51,596 bases of DNA from Arthrobacter sp. SO5 (GCF_020532805.1 NZ_MQTQ01000072.1:21174-72769), one strand, 5' to 3'. Positions 24,144-33,238 are shown, counted from the first letter of the stretch. Notes: generated by a model from the sequence alone, not told the origin. Numbers and translations are program-made.

Positions 24144-26315
24144 GTGACCGAAACCACTGAGCTGTCTTCAGCTGTGGAAACATCATCTTCTGCTGCCGGA
24201 TCGTCTACGGCAGCACCCGCCAAGAGCAGCGGCCTCGCCGGCCTTAAGCTCGCCCAGCTCCAGGCACTTGCCAGCCAGCTGGGGATCTCCGGCGGTTCCC
24301 GCATGCGGAAGGGCGATCTGGTCACTGCCATTTCCGCCCACCGTGCGGGCACTCCGGTCAGCAAGGCTCCGGCCCGCGCCGCCGAGAAGGCAAGCGTGAA
24401 CGGCAGCGCTGCCCAGGCCGCGGCTCCGGTCGCTTCTTCTGCAGCCGCCGAGTCCGAGGCTCCGGCCCAGGAAAACCCCCGGGCCCGCGGTCGTGGCCGC
24501 AGCCGCCGCGCAGGCAGCGACGGCGTCATCACGACTGCCGCCGAGGCTCCGGCCGCCGCTCCGGCGGAGGCCCCGGCTGTTTCCGCCGAGCCCGGCACCG
24601 CCGAAACCGGCACTGCAGGTTCCGCGGGAACGGAAGCCGGCGACCGTACCCGCCAGCCGCGAACCCGCAACCGCAGGCGTGGCGAAGCCGCTGCCCAGGG
24701 CAGCGAACAGGCCGCAGGCCAGAACACTGCAGGCCAGAACAGTGCAGACCAGAACACCGCAGTCGTCGAGGCTCCGGCCGAACAGCGCAACGATCAGCGC
24801 GGCGATCAGCGTCAGGCCGAACAGGGCAGCGAAGACGGCCAGCGCCGTGAGAACACCCGCACCCGTGGCGGCCGCGACGAGTCCGCGGGCAACCGCGAAA
24901 CGGGCAACCGTGAGAGCACCAACCGCGAAAACCCCCGCGACAACCGCGACAGTGACGACTCCGACGGCGGCAGCCGCCGGAACCGCCGCAACCGGCGCGA
25001 CCGGAACGATCGCAATGAGCGCTCCGGCAACCAGGGCAACCAGGACAGCCGCGACAACACCTCGCGCAACGACCGCTTCCGCGACCGCAACGACCGCCGT
25101 CGGGGACGAGTCCAGGGGCCGGACGTCGACGACGTCGAGTTCACCGAGGACGATGTCCTGCTGCCCGTCGCCGGTATCCTCGACGTGCTCGAGAACTACG
25201 CGTTCGTCCGCACCTCCGGCTACCTGCCGGGTCCGAACGACGTGTACGTATCCCTCGCCCAGGTCAAGAAGTACAACCTGCGCAAGGGTGACGCCGTCGT
25301 CGGCGCTATCCGGGCACCGCGTGAAGGCGAAGACCGCAGCCAGCAGACCGCCCGCCAGAAGTTCAACGCCCTGGTCCGCGTCACCTCGGTCAACGGCAAA
25401 ACCCCCGAGGAGCTCAAGGACCGCGTCGAGTTCGCGAAGCTCGTCCCGCTGTACCCCTCCGAGCGCCTGCGCCTCGAGACGGACCCCAAGAAGATCGGGC
25501 CCCGCGTCATTGACCTGGTTGCCCCGATCGGCAAGGGCCAGCGCGGCCTGATCGTTTCGCCGCCCAAGGCCGGCAAGACGCTGATCCTGCAGTCCATCGC
25601 CAACGCCATCACCACGAACAATCCTGAGGTCCACCTCATGATGGTGCTCGTTGACGAGCGTCCCGAAGAAGTCACGGACATGCAGCGCACCGTCAAGGGC
25701 GAGGTCATTGCCTCCACCTTCGACCGTCCCGCTGACGACCACACCACCGTGGCCGAACTCTCCATCGAGCGCGCCAAGCGCCTCGTGGAAATGGGCATGG
25801 ACGTCGTGGTGCTCCTGGATTCCATGACCCGCCTGGGCCGCGCCTACAACCTGGCAGCCCCGGCGTCCGGCCGTATCCTCTCCGGTGGTGTGGACTCCGC
25901 AGCGCTGTACCCGCCGAAGCGCTTCTTCGGTGCAGCCCGCAACATCGAAAACGGTGGCTCGCTGACCATCCTGGCAACCGCTCTCGTCGAGACCGGTTCC
26001 AAGATGGACGAGGTCATCTTCGAGGAGTTCAAGGGCACCGGCAACATGGAGCTGCGCCTGTCCCGCCAGCTGGCGGACAAGCGCATCTTCCCGGCCGTGG
26101 ACGTCAACGCGTCCGGTACCCGCCGGGAAGAGAACCTGCTGTCCCCCGAGGAAGTCAAGATCATGTGGAAGCTGCGCCGCGTCCTCTCCGGACTCGAAAC
26201 GCAGCAGAGCCTTGAGCTGCTGACGAACAAGATCCGGGAGACCCAGAGCAACGTCGAGTTCCTCATGCAGGTGCAGAAGACGACGCTCGGCGCGAAGTCC
26301 GATAACGACAAGTAG
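24144..26315 (+). CDS. rho: Transcription termination factor Rho with long disordered insert
   Basis: A 723-residue Rho, far longer than the 419-residue E. coli protein, starting at GTG after GGGGGAAGGATCC. Residues about 28-70 are the Rho_N SAP-like helical motif. Residues about 75-330 are an Ala-rich then Arg/Asn/Asp/Glu/Gln-rich low-complexity insert. About 335-410 is the cold-shock-like primary RNA-binding domain, and the RecA-type ATPase follows, with Walker A PPKAGKT (Lys478) and VVLLDSMTRLGRAYN. Similar inserts are known in Micrococcus and other high-GC Actinobacteria and aid termination on structured RNA. Rho translocates on nascent RNA to end transcription. The gene follows thrB as in M. 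tuberculosis. Confidence 0.97.
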   Translation: MTETTELSSAVETSSSAAGSSTAAPAKSSGLAGLKLAQLQALASQLGISGGSRMRKGDLVTAISAHRAGTPVSKAPARAAEKASVNGSAAQAAAPVASSAAAESEAPAQENPRARGRGRSRRAGSDGVITTAAEAPAAAPAEAPAVSAEPGTAETGTAGSAGTEAGDRTRQPRTRNRRRGEAAAQGSEQAAGQNTAGQNSADQNTAVVEAPAEQRNDQRGDQRQAEQGSEDGQRRENTRTRGGRDESAGNRETGNRESTNRENPRDNRDSDDSDGGSRRNRRNRRDRNDRNERSGNQGNQDSRDNTSRNDRFRDRNDRRRGRVQGPDVDDVEFTEDDVLLPVAGILDVLENYAFVRTSGYLPGPNDVYVSLAQVKKYNLRKGDAVVGAIRAPREGEDRSQQTARQKFNALVRVTSVNGKTPEELKDRVEFAKLVPLYPSERLRLETDPKKIGPRVIDLVAPIGKGQRGLIVSPPKAGKTLILQSIANAITTNNPEVHLMMVLVDERPEEVTDMQRTVKGEVIASTFDRPADDHTTVAELSIERAKRLVEMGMDVVVLLDSMTRLGRAYNLAAPASGRILSGGVDSAALYPPKRFFGAARNIENGGSLTILATALVETGSKMDEVIFEEFKGTGNMELRLSRQLADKRIFPAVDVNASGTRREENLLSPEEVKIMWKLRRVLSGLETQQSLELLTNKIRETQSNVEFLMQVQKTTLGAKSDNDK

Positions 26316-26338
26316 CTGGCGTAACCGCTCGACAAATT

Positions 26339-26359
26339 GGCGGCCATTCCGTGGCCGCC
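26339..26359 (+). terminator. Hairpin after rho
   Basis: An 8-bp GGCGGCCA/TGGCCGCC stem with a 5-base loop begins 24 bases after the rho stop, followed by GATTTCTC, a weak T-tract. It is a plausible intrinsic terminator or RNA 3' end. Confidence 0.5.
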
Positions 26360-26405
26360 GATTTCTCGGGCGGTTCTTGCGTTAACCCGTTGCTCCGCTT
26401 CAAGA

Positions 26406-26470
26406 GCAACGCGGGGTCACTTACCGCCCATCAGGGCTGATCGGATGGGCGGTAAGTGACCCCGCGTTGC
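26406..26470. repeat. Perfect 27-bp inverted repeat between rho and prfA
   Basis: Arms 26406-26432 and 26444-26470 are exact reverse complements over 27 bases, separated by an 11-base loop (26433-26443). The outer end of each arm begins GCAACGCGGGG and the arms include TCACTTACCGCCCAT. There is no T-tract after it. It lies 37 bases before the prfA start. Its length and perfection suggest a dispersed palindromic element or a strong RNA structure rather than an ordinary terminator. Confidence 0.9.
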
Positions 26471-26507
26471 AGTAACTAGACTTGAGAGAGTCGAAAGAGG
26501 TTGTGAA

Positions 26508-27581
26508 ATGTTTGAGTCCGTACAGGGCCTGTTGGATGAGCATGATGCTATCCAGGCACAGCTTGGGGATCCTGCCGTCTATGCCGACCAGAAGCTTGCC
26601 CGGAAACTGGGGCGGCGTTCCGCCCAGTTGAACGGCATTGTCGAGGCGTACCATGCCTGGCACGGAATCCAGGATGACCTTGCGGCTGCTCAGGAAATGG
26701 CGGGCGAGGATCCGGAGTTCGCTGCGGAGGTGCCCGTGCTGGAGGAGGCGCTGGAGGTAGCCGCGGCGAAGCTGCGGCGGCTGCTGATCCCGCGCGATCC
26801 CGACGACGCCCGCAACATCATCCTCGAGGTCAAGGGCGGGGAAGGCGGCGACGAGGCCGCCCTGTTCGCCGCCGACCTGCTGCGGATGTACTCCCGCTAC
26901 GCGGAATCCCGCGGCTGGAAGACCGAAATCATCTCGGCCAACGAATCGGACCTTGGCGGCTACAAGGACGTCCAGATGGCCATCAAGGGCAGCTCGAACG
27001 ACCCCGCCGAAGGCGTTTACGCCCGGCTCAAGTTCGAAGGCGGCGTGCACCGCGTGCAGCGCGTCCCCGTGACGGAATCCCAGGGCCGCATCCATACCTC
27101 GGCCGCCGGCGTGCTGGTCCTTCCCGAGGTGGACGAGCCCGAGGAACTCGAGATCAGCCAGAATGACCTCAAGATTGACGTCTACCGCTCCTCCGGTCCC
27201 GGCGGCCAGTCCGTCAACACCACCGACTCTGCCGTCCGGATCACCCACCTTCCCACCGGAATCGTGGTGGCCATGCAGAACGAGAAGTCCCAGCTGCAGA
27301 ACCGCGAAGCCGGCATGCGCGTGCTGCGCGCCCGGATCCTGGCGCACCAGCAGGAGCAGATCGACGCCGAGAACTCGGCCCAGCGCAAGTCGCAGATCCG
27401 CACCATGGACCGCTCCGAGCGCATCCGCACCTACAATTACCCGGAAAACCGGATCGCGGACCACCGCACCGGCTACAAGGCCTACAACCTGGACCAGGTC
27501 ATGAACGGCGACCTGGAGCCGGTCATCCAGTCGGCGATCGAGATGGACGAACAGGCCCGCCTCGACGCCATCGGCGACTAG
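26508..27581 (+). CDS. prfA: Peptide chain release factor 1
   Basis: A 357-residue class I release factor, of normal length. The peptidyl-hydrolysis motif GGQ is at 232-234 in [17 protein letters not shown]. The RF1-type specificity segment is in the tail of the domain 2/4 region ([18 protein letters not shown]), and the C-terminal [14 protein letters not shown] block is present. It recognises UAA and UAG. prmC, whose product methylates the Gln of GGQ, starts 16 bases after its stop. rpmE, found between rho and prfA in M. tuberculosis, is not present here. Confidence 0.97.
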   Translation: MFESVQGLLDEHDAIQAQLGDPAVYADQKLARKLGRRSAQLNGIVEAYHAWHGIQDDLAAAQEMAGEDPEFAAEVPVLEEALEVAAAKLRRLLIPRDPDDARNIILEVKGGEGGDEAALFAADLLRMYSRYAESRGWKTEIISANESDLGGYKDVQMAIKGSSNDPAEGVYARLKFEGGVHRVQRVPVTESQGRIHTSAAGVLVLPEVDEPEELEISQNDLKIDVYRSSGPGGQSVNTTDSAVRITHLPTGIVVAMQNEKSQLQNREAGMRVLRARILAHQQEQIDAENSAQRKSQIRTMDRSERIRTYNYPENRIADHRTGYKAYNLDQVMNGDLEPVIQSAIEMDEQARLDAIGD

Positions 27582-27597
27582 TCCCGGGCCCTGCGCC

Positions 27598-28512
27598 GTG
27601 ATGACACACAACACCGGGCTGAGCCTTGCCGAGGCTGTCCGCGAGGCTACGGCCGTCCTGGCCGCTGCCGGGGTGCCCAGCCCCCGGGTCGACGCCGAAC
27701 TCCTCGCCGAGCACCTGCTCGGTGGGGGGCTCGGCCGGCTCCGGGCGCTGATGCTCGGCGACGCTCCGGAACCGGACGGCTATGCCGACCTCGTCGCCGA
27801 GCGCGCCCGGCGCATCCCGCTGCAGCACATCACCGGCGTCGCGCATTTCCGCTACCTGGAGCTGGCGGTAGGTCCTGGCGTGTTCATTCCCCGCCCGGAA
27901 ACCGAGTCCGTCGTGCAGTTGGTCCTGGACTGGCTCAGCGGCCGGGACAAGGCGCCGGGCATGGCCCGGCCCAGGGTTGTCGACCTCGGTACCGGGTCCG
28001 GCGCCATTGCCGGCTCGATAGCCCACGAGGTTCCCGGCGCCGAGGTGTTTGCGGTCGAGTTCAGCGAATTTGCGCACGCCTGGGCCGCCAGGAACCTGGC
28101 ACCGCTCGGCGTGACCCTGGTCCGTGCCGACTTGCGCGATGCGCTCCCGGAGCACAACGGCACCTTCGACGTCGTCGTCTCCAATCCTCCCTATATACCC
28201 GCCGAAGCGGTCCCGAACGAACCCGAAGTGGCCCTGCACGATCCGCCGGAGGCGCTGTACGGCGGGGGAGCGGACGGCATGGAACTTCCGACGGCGGCCG
28301 CGGCGTCCGCGGCCAGGCTGCTGGTCCCCGGCGGCTACTTCGTGATGGAACACGCCGAAGTGCAGGCCGGCTGGATCGCCGCGATGCTCAAACGCTCCGG
28401 GCTCTGGGGCCAGGTCAGCACGCATCGTGACCTCAACGGCAGGGAACGGGCCACGAGTGCAGTCCTGGCCCACCCGGCCGACCCAAGAAGTGATGAAAGG
28501 ATAGGGCAGTGA
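27598..28512 (+). CDS. prmC: Release factor glutamine methyltransferase
   Basis: A 304-residue SAM-dependent methyltransferase; translation may begin at GTG 27598 or at the adjacent ATG 27601. The N-terminal helical substrate-binding domain (SLAEAVREATAVLAAAGVPSPRVDAELLAEHLL) is followed by FIPRPETE, the SAM-binding motif VVDLGTGSGAIAGSIA, and the catalytic NPPY at 196-199, which binds the glutamine amide. It modifies the GGQ glutamine of RF1 and RF2. The stop overlaps the following GTG by four bases, so the downstream tsaC is translationally coupled. prfA-prmC-tsaC order is conserved. Confidence 0.96.
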   Translation: MMTHNTGLSLAEAVREATAVLAAAGVPSPRVDAELLAEHLLGGGLGRLRALMLGDAPEPDGYADLVAERARRIPLQHITGVAHFRYLELAVGPGVFIPRPETESVVQLVLDWLSGRDKAPGMARPRVVDLGTGSGAIAGSIAHEVPGAEVFAVEFSEFAHAWAARNLAPLGVTLVRADLRDALPEHNGTFDVVVSNPPYIPAEAVPNEPEVALHDPPEALYGGGADGMELPTAAAASAARLLVPGGYFVMEHAEVQAGWIAAMLKRSGLWGQVSTHRDLNGRERATSAVLAHPADPRSDERIGQ

Positions 28513-29306
28513 CGACTAGCTATGATTGCGCGGCCGCCGAGCAGCGGGCCGCAGGACTTGAACATGCCCAGCGGGCCATCCGGGAGAACAAGTGCGTTGT
28601 TTTTCCCACTGACACCGTGTACGGGATCGCCGCGGACGCTTTTTCGCCCCTGGCCGTGACCCTGCTGCTGGCCTCCAAGGGCCGCAGCCGCAAGATGCCC
28701 CCGCCCGTCCTCATCCCGCGGCTCAACGCCCTGGACGGTCTGGCCACTGATGTTCCGGCCGAGGCCCGGCGCCTCGCCGAGGCTTTCTGGCCCGGCGGAC
28801 TCACCCTCATCCTGCACGCCCAGCCGTCGCTCGACTGGGACCTTGGCGAGACCAGGGGCACCGTGGCCCTGCGGATCCCGGCCGACGACATCGCGCAGGA
28901 CCTGCTCACGCTGACGGGGCCGCTGGCCGTCTCCTCGGCCAACCGCACGGGGCAGCCGGCCGCGCAGACCGCCGCTGACGCCGAGGCCCAGCTCGCGGAG
29001 TCGGTGGAGGTCTACCTCGAAGACGGACACCGTCCGGCCGAGGGCGCCGAAGCCCTGCCATCCACCATCATCGACGCGACGGCCCTGCCGCTGCGCATCG
29101 TCCGCGAGGGCGCCATCAGCCTGGCGCGGCTGCGCGAAGTGGTCCCGGGCGTTCTGGGCGCCGGCGAGGAACCGGCCGACGACGCCGCCACCGCCACCGA
29201 TGAACCGGCCGACGACGCCGCCACCGCTACCGATGAACCGGCCACCACCGCCGTGGCCCCTGACAGCAATGGTGCAGCCGCCGTTGACGACTCACCGAGG
29301 AACTGA
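28509..29306 (+). CDS. L-threonylcarbamoyladenylate synthase (Sua5/YciO/YrdC family)
   Basis: A 265-residue protein with the YrdC domain in residues about 15-210: FPTDTVYGIAADAFSP, LLASKGRSRKMPPPVLI with the Lys/Arg that bind carbonate/phosphate, PGGLTLIL, LRIPADD and VSSANRTGQPAAQ. It makes threonylcarbamoyl-AMP for the t6A37 modification of ANN-decoding tRNAs. The C-terminal tail after about residue 215 is an acidic, repeated region (EPADDAATATD) encoded by a 33-bp tandem repeat, not a Sua5 domain. It overlaps prmC and is followed within two bases by the glycosyltransferase start. Confidence 0.94.
   Translation: MTTSYDCAAAEQRAAGLEHAQRAIRENKCVVFPTDTVYGIAADAFSPLAVTLLLASKGRSRKMPPPVLIPRLNALDGLATDVPAEARRLAEAFWPGGLTLILHAQPSLDWDLGETRGTVALRIPADDIAQDLLTLTGPLAVSSANRTGQPAAQTAADAEAQLAESVEVYLEDGHRPAEGAEALPSTIIDATALPLRIVREGAISLARLREVVPGVLGAGEEPADDAATATDEPADDAATATDEPATTAVAPDSNGAAAVDDSPRN
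29169..29243 (+). repeat. 33-bp tandem repeat inside the tsaC-like gene
   Basis: A 33-base unit beginning GAACCGGCCGACGACGCC is present at 29169-29201 and again at 29202-29234 with one difference, followed by a partial third copy from 29235. It encodes two EPADDAATATD units in an acidic C-terminal tail, so copy number could vary between strains without affecting the catalytic domain. Confidence 0.85.
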
Positions 29307-29307
29307 C

Positions 29308-30216
29308 ATGCAGCCCAAAGTCGCCGTCGCGGCCGTAACCTTCGACCGCCATGCGGAACTCAGCCTTCTCCTCAAGGGGCTGGCCGAACAGACCGCCCCC
29401 ATCCACTCGATCGCCCTCGTGGACTCGGGCACTGTCCCGGCCACCGACGTCGTCGCCGCAGGCGGGGACAACATCAACTACCTGCGCTCGGAGGCGAACC
29501 TCGGCGGCGCCGGGGGATTCGCCTACGCGATCCTGGCTGCCATGGCCAGCGGCGCGGAGTGGATCTGGATGATGGACGACGACGGCCATCCCGAGGACGC
29601 GAGCTGCCTGGCGGAACTGCTCAAGACCGCCGAGGAGCACCAGCTCGACATCGTGAGCCCCCTCGTCGCCGCCACCGCGGACCCCACCCGGCTTTCCTTC
29701 AACTTCCGGATCAACGGACTGCTGACCAACGACCGCTCGCGGCTGGCGCCCATGGGATACCTTCCGGACATGGTGCACTTCTTCAACGGCGCCCTGATCC
29801 GCACTGAGGTCTTCTACAAGATCGGCATTCCCGACGTGAAGTTCTTCATCCGGGGCGACGAAGTCGACTTCCTGTCCCGGGTCAAGAAGGCCGGCCTGAA
29901 GTACGGCACCCTGGCCACCGTCGCCGTCCGGCACCCCGCCACCTGGACCGAAATGAAGCCCGTGTTCGGCGGCTTCATCACCCCCGTCATTCCCGAGGGC
30001 GATTTCAAGCGGTACTGCTACTTCCGCAACCGCGGCTACCTCACGCGGAAGTACCGGAACCTGCGGTGGTTTGGCGCTGACGTTGTAGGTTTCCCGTACT
30101 ACTTCCTGAAAACCGGCGACCTCAAGGGCCTCGCGCACTGGTTCCGGGCGTACACCACAGGGTTCCGCGGAAAGGGCTTCGGCTCGCCCGCCCACCTGAT
30201 GTCGACCCACAGCTAG
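29308..30216 (+). CDS. GT2-family glycosyltransferase
   Basis: A 302-residue protein read from the ATG at 29308 with GAGG upstream; a longer start at 29200 would overlap the tsaC-like tail. It has a GT-A fold: N-terminal KVAVAAVTFDRHAELSLLL, an NLGGAGGFAYAIL segment, and the metal-binding DDD in WMMDDDGHPED. The later IRGDEVDFLSRVKKAG fits the acceptor-side acidic motif of galactofuranosyl/rhamnosyl-type GT2 enzymes. It would transfer a sugar onto a lipid-linked intermediate at the cytoplasmic membrane face. The next gene is a related transferase 7 bases away. Donor and acceptor are unknown. Confidence 0.87.
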   Translation: MQPKVAVAAVTFDRHAELSLLLKGLAEQTAPIHSIALVDSGTVPATDVVAAGGDNINYLRSEANLGGAGGFAYAILAAMASGAEWIWMMDDDGHPEDASCLAELLKTAEEHQLDIVSPLVAATADPTRLSFNFRINGLLTNDRSRLAPMGYLPDMVHFFNGALIRTEVFYKIGIPDVKFFIRGDEVDFLSRVKKAGLKYGTLATVAVRHPATWTEMKPVFGGFITPVIPEGDFKRYCYFRNRGYLTRKYRNLRWFGADVVGFPYYFLKTGDLKGLAHWFRAYTTGFRGKGFGSPAHLMSTHS

Positions 30217-30223
30217 GCCGGGC

Positions 30224-31189
30224 ATGAACAACCTGTTCGCCGTCGTGGTCACCTACAACCGTGCCGACTTCCTGCAGAATCTGCTCGATTCCTTCAGCAG
30301 GCTGTCCACCCGGCCGGACAAAATCGTCGTGGTGGACAACGCCAGCAGCGACCACACCGCCGAAGTCCTCTCCCGGGCCATGGCCGCAAGCGGGCTCCCC
30401 CTCCAGTACGAACGGCTGCCAGCGAACGTGGGCGGCTCCGGCGGCTTCTCCCGCGGCGTTGAACTCGCCCTGGCGGGCGGCGCGGAGTGGCTCTGGCTCA
30501 TGGACGACGACGTCGAGGTCCTCCCCGGGGCGGTCGAGGCGCTGGCCAGGTTCACGCCGGACTACTCCTGCCTGATCGGCCGCCGCTATGACGCCGCCGG
30601 CAAGCCGTTCTTCTGGCAGCACCATTTTGTCGAGGCACTCGGCGTTTTCCTGCCCGTCCCGGGCGATGTCTTCCGCACGTCGGACGTTTTTCCCACCAAC
30701 GTGGGCAACTTCGAGGGCATGCTGATCCAGGCCTCGCTGGCCCGGGACATCGGCCTTCCGGACCCGCGGTTATTCATTACGTGGGACGACCTCATCTACG
30801 GCTGGCTCGCCGCGCAGCAGACGCCGGTGGTCTACGTGAACGCCTTTGTCATCAAGAAGGTCCGGGCCCAGCGCCAGGTGGACCTGGGCGTGCGCCACCT
30901 CAACGATTCCTCCGACCTGAGCCGGCGCTATGTGATGCGGAACCGGGGCCATGTGGCGCAGTACCTGCGGGCGCACGGCAAGTTCAACCGGCTCGGCTTC
31001 GGGGCGGGGACAGCCCTGACCTACCTCAAGGAACTCGTGCGCCTGGTGCTGGTAGAGCGCACCCTGAAGGGTGCCGGTGCACTGTGGCAGGGATGGCGTG
31101 AATCGCGCGGCATCCTTGCCGACCGCCACTGGCAGCCGATGCCGCCGGTCCCGCCGGCGCCCCTTGCGGCGGGCCGGGAAAGTTCCTGA
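30224..31189 (+). CDS. GT2-family glycosyltransferase (GlfT1-like)
   Basis: A 321-residue GT-A enzyme starting MNNLFAVVVTYNRADFLQNLL. The donor-binding DDD is in WLWLMDDDVEVLPG, the GGSGGFSRG turn resembles GlfT-type enzymes, and FITWDDLIYGWLAAQ provides the putative catalytic Asp pair. The C-terminal part is basic and hydrophobic (RYVMRNRGHVAQYL), as in membrane-associated polymer transferases. The similarity suggests furanosyl or rhamnosyl transfer to a polyprenyl-linked glycan, but the sugar cannot be told from sequence alone. It forms an operon-like pair with the upstream transferase and the dehydratase downstream. Confidence 0.86.
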   Translation: MNNLFAVVVTYNRADFLQNLLDSFSRLSTRPDKIVVVDNASSDHTAEVLSRAMAASGLPLQYERLPANVGGSGGFSRGVELALAGGAEWLWLMDDDVEVLPGAVEALARFTPDYSCLIGRRYDAAGKPFFWQHHFVEALGVFLPVPGDVFRTSDVFPTNVGNFEGMLIQASLARDIGLPDPRLFITWDDLIYGWLAAQQTPVVYVNAFVIKKVRAQRQVDLGVRHLNDSSDLSRRYVMRNRGHVAQYLRAHGKFNRLGFGAGTALTYLKELVRLVLVERTLKGAGALWQGWRESRGILADRHWQPMPPVPPAPLAAGRESS

Positions 31190-31267
31190 CGCAGGCTCGG
31201 ATCCGGATAAACCGGCCGCTCCAGGCCGGGACGGACCCGGGGTTCCGGCGCGGGAGCGATTAGTATC

Positions 31268-33238
31268 GTGGGAGACCCCGGTGCCGACCGGCAGTGGTAC
31301 GGCCGGGTATTTTTGAAACAGGCGCATGGCCGCCGTGGTAGTGGAAGTCGGTTGCAACCTCTGTTGACTAAGAAATTTGAAGCGCGCGGACCTGCCGCAG
31401 CCCTGGACGAGAAGAAGCCCCCGCTCTGGATCTGGATCCAGCTTTTCCTCGACTCGATGTCCTGGGTGGTGGCCATTGTCCTGGCCTTGCTGCTGCGCTA
31501 CGAAATGGGAATCCGGGAAGAACAGCTTGTCAGTGCCACGATCATCATGGGCATTGCCGTTGTTGTCCAGGCCGTGGCCGGCTATGCCCTGGCGCTGTAC
31601 CGCGGGCGGTATCCCTTCGGCAGTTTCCAGGAAGCCAAGGCGCTCGTCTTCGTCACGGTCATTGTGGCCGCCTCCATTACGCTGAGCCTGCTGGTGCTCT
31701 ACGAAGCCATAGGGATCGGCCGCAGCGTCGGACTCATCGCTTTCCCGTTCGCCTGCCTTTTCATGGGAGCCGCCCGCTACGCCAAGAGGCTTTACGTCGA
31801 GGGTAAGAACCGTCCGGGCGACAGCGCCCAGAACACCCTGATCTACGGTGCGGGCTTCCTCGGCAACTCGCTCCTGACGCGCATGCTGCAGGACGCCGAT
31901 TCACCGTATTTTCCCGTCGGGCTGATCGACGACGATCCCACGAAGAAGCACCTGCGGCTCTCCGGCGTCCAGGTCCTGGGCCGGGGCGAGGACCTGCCGG
32001 CCATCATCCGGCGTACCCGCGCCACGGTGCTGGTACTCGCTTTTGCCAACGTGGAGGCCTCTGTGGTCCGGCGGATTTCAGATGCCGTCACCGGCCTGAA
32101 CGTCAGGGTGCTGGTCCTTCCCCCGCTCCGGGACATGCTCGGCGGCGGCGCGCCCGAGGGATTCTCGGATTTCCGCGAGGTGGCCGTCGAGGACTTGATC
32201 GGACGACGGCCCGTGGACATCAAGGTCGAGGAGATTGCCGGCTACATCAAGGGCAAGCGCGTCCTGGTCACGGGCGCCGGCGGCTCCATCGGCTCCGAAC
32301 TGTGCCGTCAGATCACGCAGTTCTCCCCGGCGGAGCTGATCATGCTGGACCACGACGAGACCGGCCTGCAGCAGACCCAGATCTCCATCACCGGCCGGGG
32401 ACTGCTCGCGGGGCGCGACACCGTGCTGGCCAATATCCGCGACGCGGCCGCCCTCCAGGAAATCTTCGAGGACCGCCGCCCTGAAGTGGTGTTCCACGCC
32501 GCCGCCCTGAAACACGCGCCGCTGCTGCAGCAGTATCCGGTGGAGGCCTGGAAGACAAACGTCCTGGGCACCCTCAACGTGCTGCGCGCGGCCGGGCGCA
32601 CGGGCGTGTCACACTTCGTGAATATCTCCACGGACAAGGCGGCCAACCCGACGACGGCCCTGGGCCATTCCAAGCGCGTCGCGGAAAAGCTGACGGCCTG
32701 GATGGCCCGCCAGTCAGGCCGGAACTTCGTCTCCGTCAGGTTCGGGAACGTCATGGGCAGCCGCGGCTCCATGCTCCCGCTCTTCACGGAACAGATCCGC
32801 GTCGGCGGACCGGTGACGGTGACAGACCCCGAGATCACGCGCTTCTTCATGACCATTCCCGAGGCCTGCCAGCTGGTCATCCAGGCCGGTGCGATCGGCA
32901 GCGGCGGCGAGGTCATGATCCTGGACATGGGTGAGCCCGTGAAGATCCTGGACGTGGCCGAGCGGATGATCGCGATGTCCGGCAAGGAGATTGAGATCAT
33001 CTACACGGGGCTGCGGCCCGGCGAGAAGCTCCACGAAGAGCTCGTCGGAACCGGCGAACTGGACGAACGTCCCCTGCACCCCAAGATCTCCCACACCCAG
33101 GCCCGTGAGCAGGATCCGGCCGGGCTGAACCTCGAGGCGTGGCTTGCCCGTGTCGAGGCCGAGCAGGGGATCGACATCGCGTCGATCCCCGACGACGAAG
33201 CGGACGAGCCGGGCGATAACATCCGGGTTGCGTCATGA
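31268..33238 (+). CDS. CapD/FlaA1-type UDP-HexNAc 4,6-dehydratase with membrane domain
   Basis: A 656-residue protein from GTG 31268; since a possible -10 box (TAGTAT) ends at 31266, a downstream TTG start (31364) is also plausible. Four hydrophobic segments (about 45-160) precede a first Rossmann-like region (LIYGAGFLGNSLL) and a CapD-type dehydratase domain (about 320-600) with VTGAGGSIGSELC, NISTDKAANPT, and ALGHSKRVAEKL in place of the SDR YxxxK. Such enzymes make UDP-4-keto-6-deoxy-HexNAc for surface glycans. It overlaps the WecA-like gene by four bases, so its product may be the sugar used by that transferase. Confidence 0.88.
   Translation: MGDPGADRQWYGRVFLKQAHGRRGSGSRLQPLLTKKFEARGPAAALDEKKPPLWIWIQLFLDSMSWVVAIVLALLLRYEMGIREEQLVSATIIMGIAVVVQAVAGYALALYRGRYPFGSFQEAKALVFVTVIVAASITLSLLVLYEAIGIGRSVGLIAFPFACLFMGAARYAKRLYVEGKNRPGDSAQNTLIYGAGFLGNSLLTRMLQDADSPYFPVGLIDDDPTKKHLRLSGVQVLGRGEDLPAIIRRTRATVLVLAFANVEASVVRRISDAVTGLNVRVLVLPPLRDMLGGGAPEGFSDFREVAVEDLIGRRPVDIKVEEIAGYIKGKRVLVTGAGGSIGSELCRQITQFSPAELIMLDHDETGLQQTQISITGRGLLAGRDTVLANIRDAAALQEIFEDRRPEVVFHAAALKHAPLLQQYPVEAWKTNVLGTLNVLRAAGRTGVSHFVNISTDKAANPTTALGHSKRVAEKLTAWMARQSGRNFVSVRFGNVMGSRGSMLPLFTEQIRVGGPVTVTDPEITRFFMTIPEACQLVIQAGAIGSGGEVMILDMGEPVKILDVAERMIAMSGKEIEIIYTGLRPGEKLHEELVGTGELDERPLHPKISHTQAREQDPAGLNLEAWLARVEAEQGIDIASIPDDEADEPGDNIRVAS

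Noticed and set aside
26406..26470. The 27-bp inverted repeat as a simple intrinsic terminator
   Set aside because: There is no T-tract on the plus strand, a smaller hairpin directly after rho is the better terminator candidate, and the exact 27-bp arms exceed normal terminator stems.
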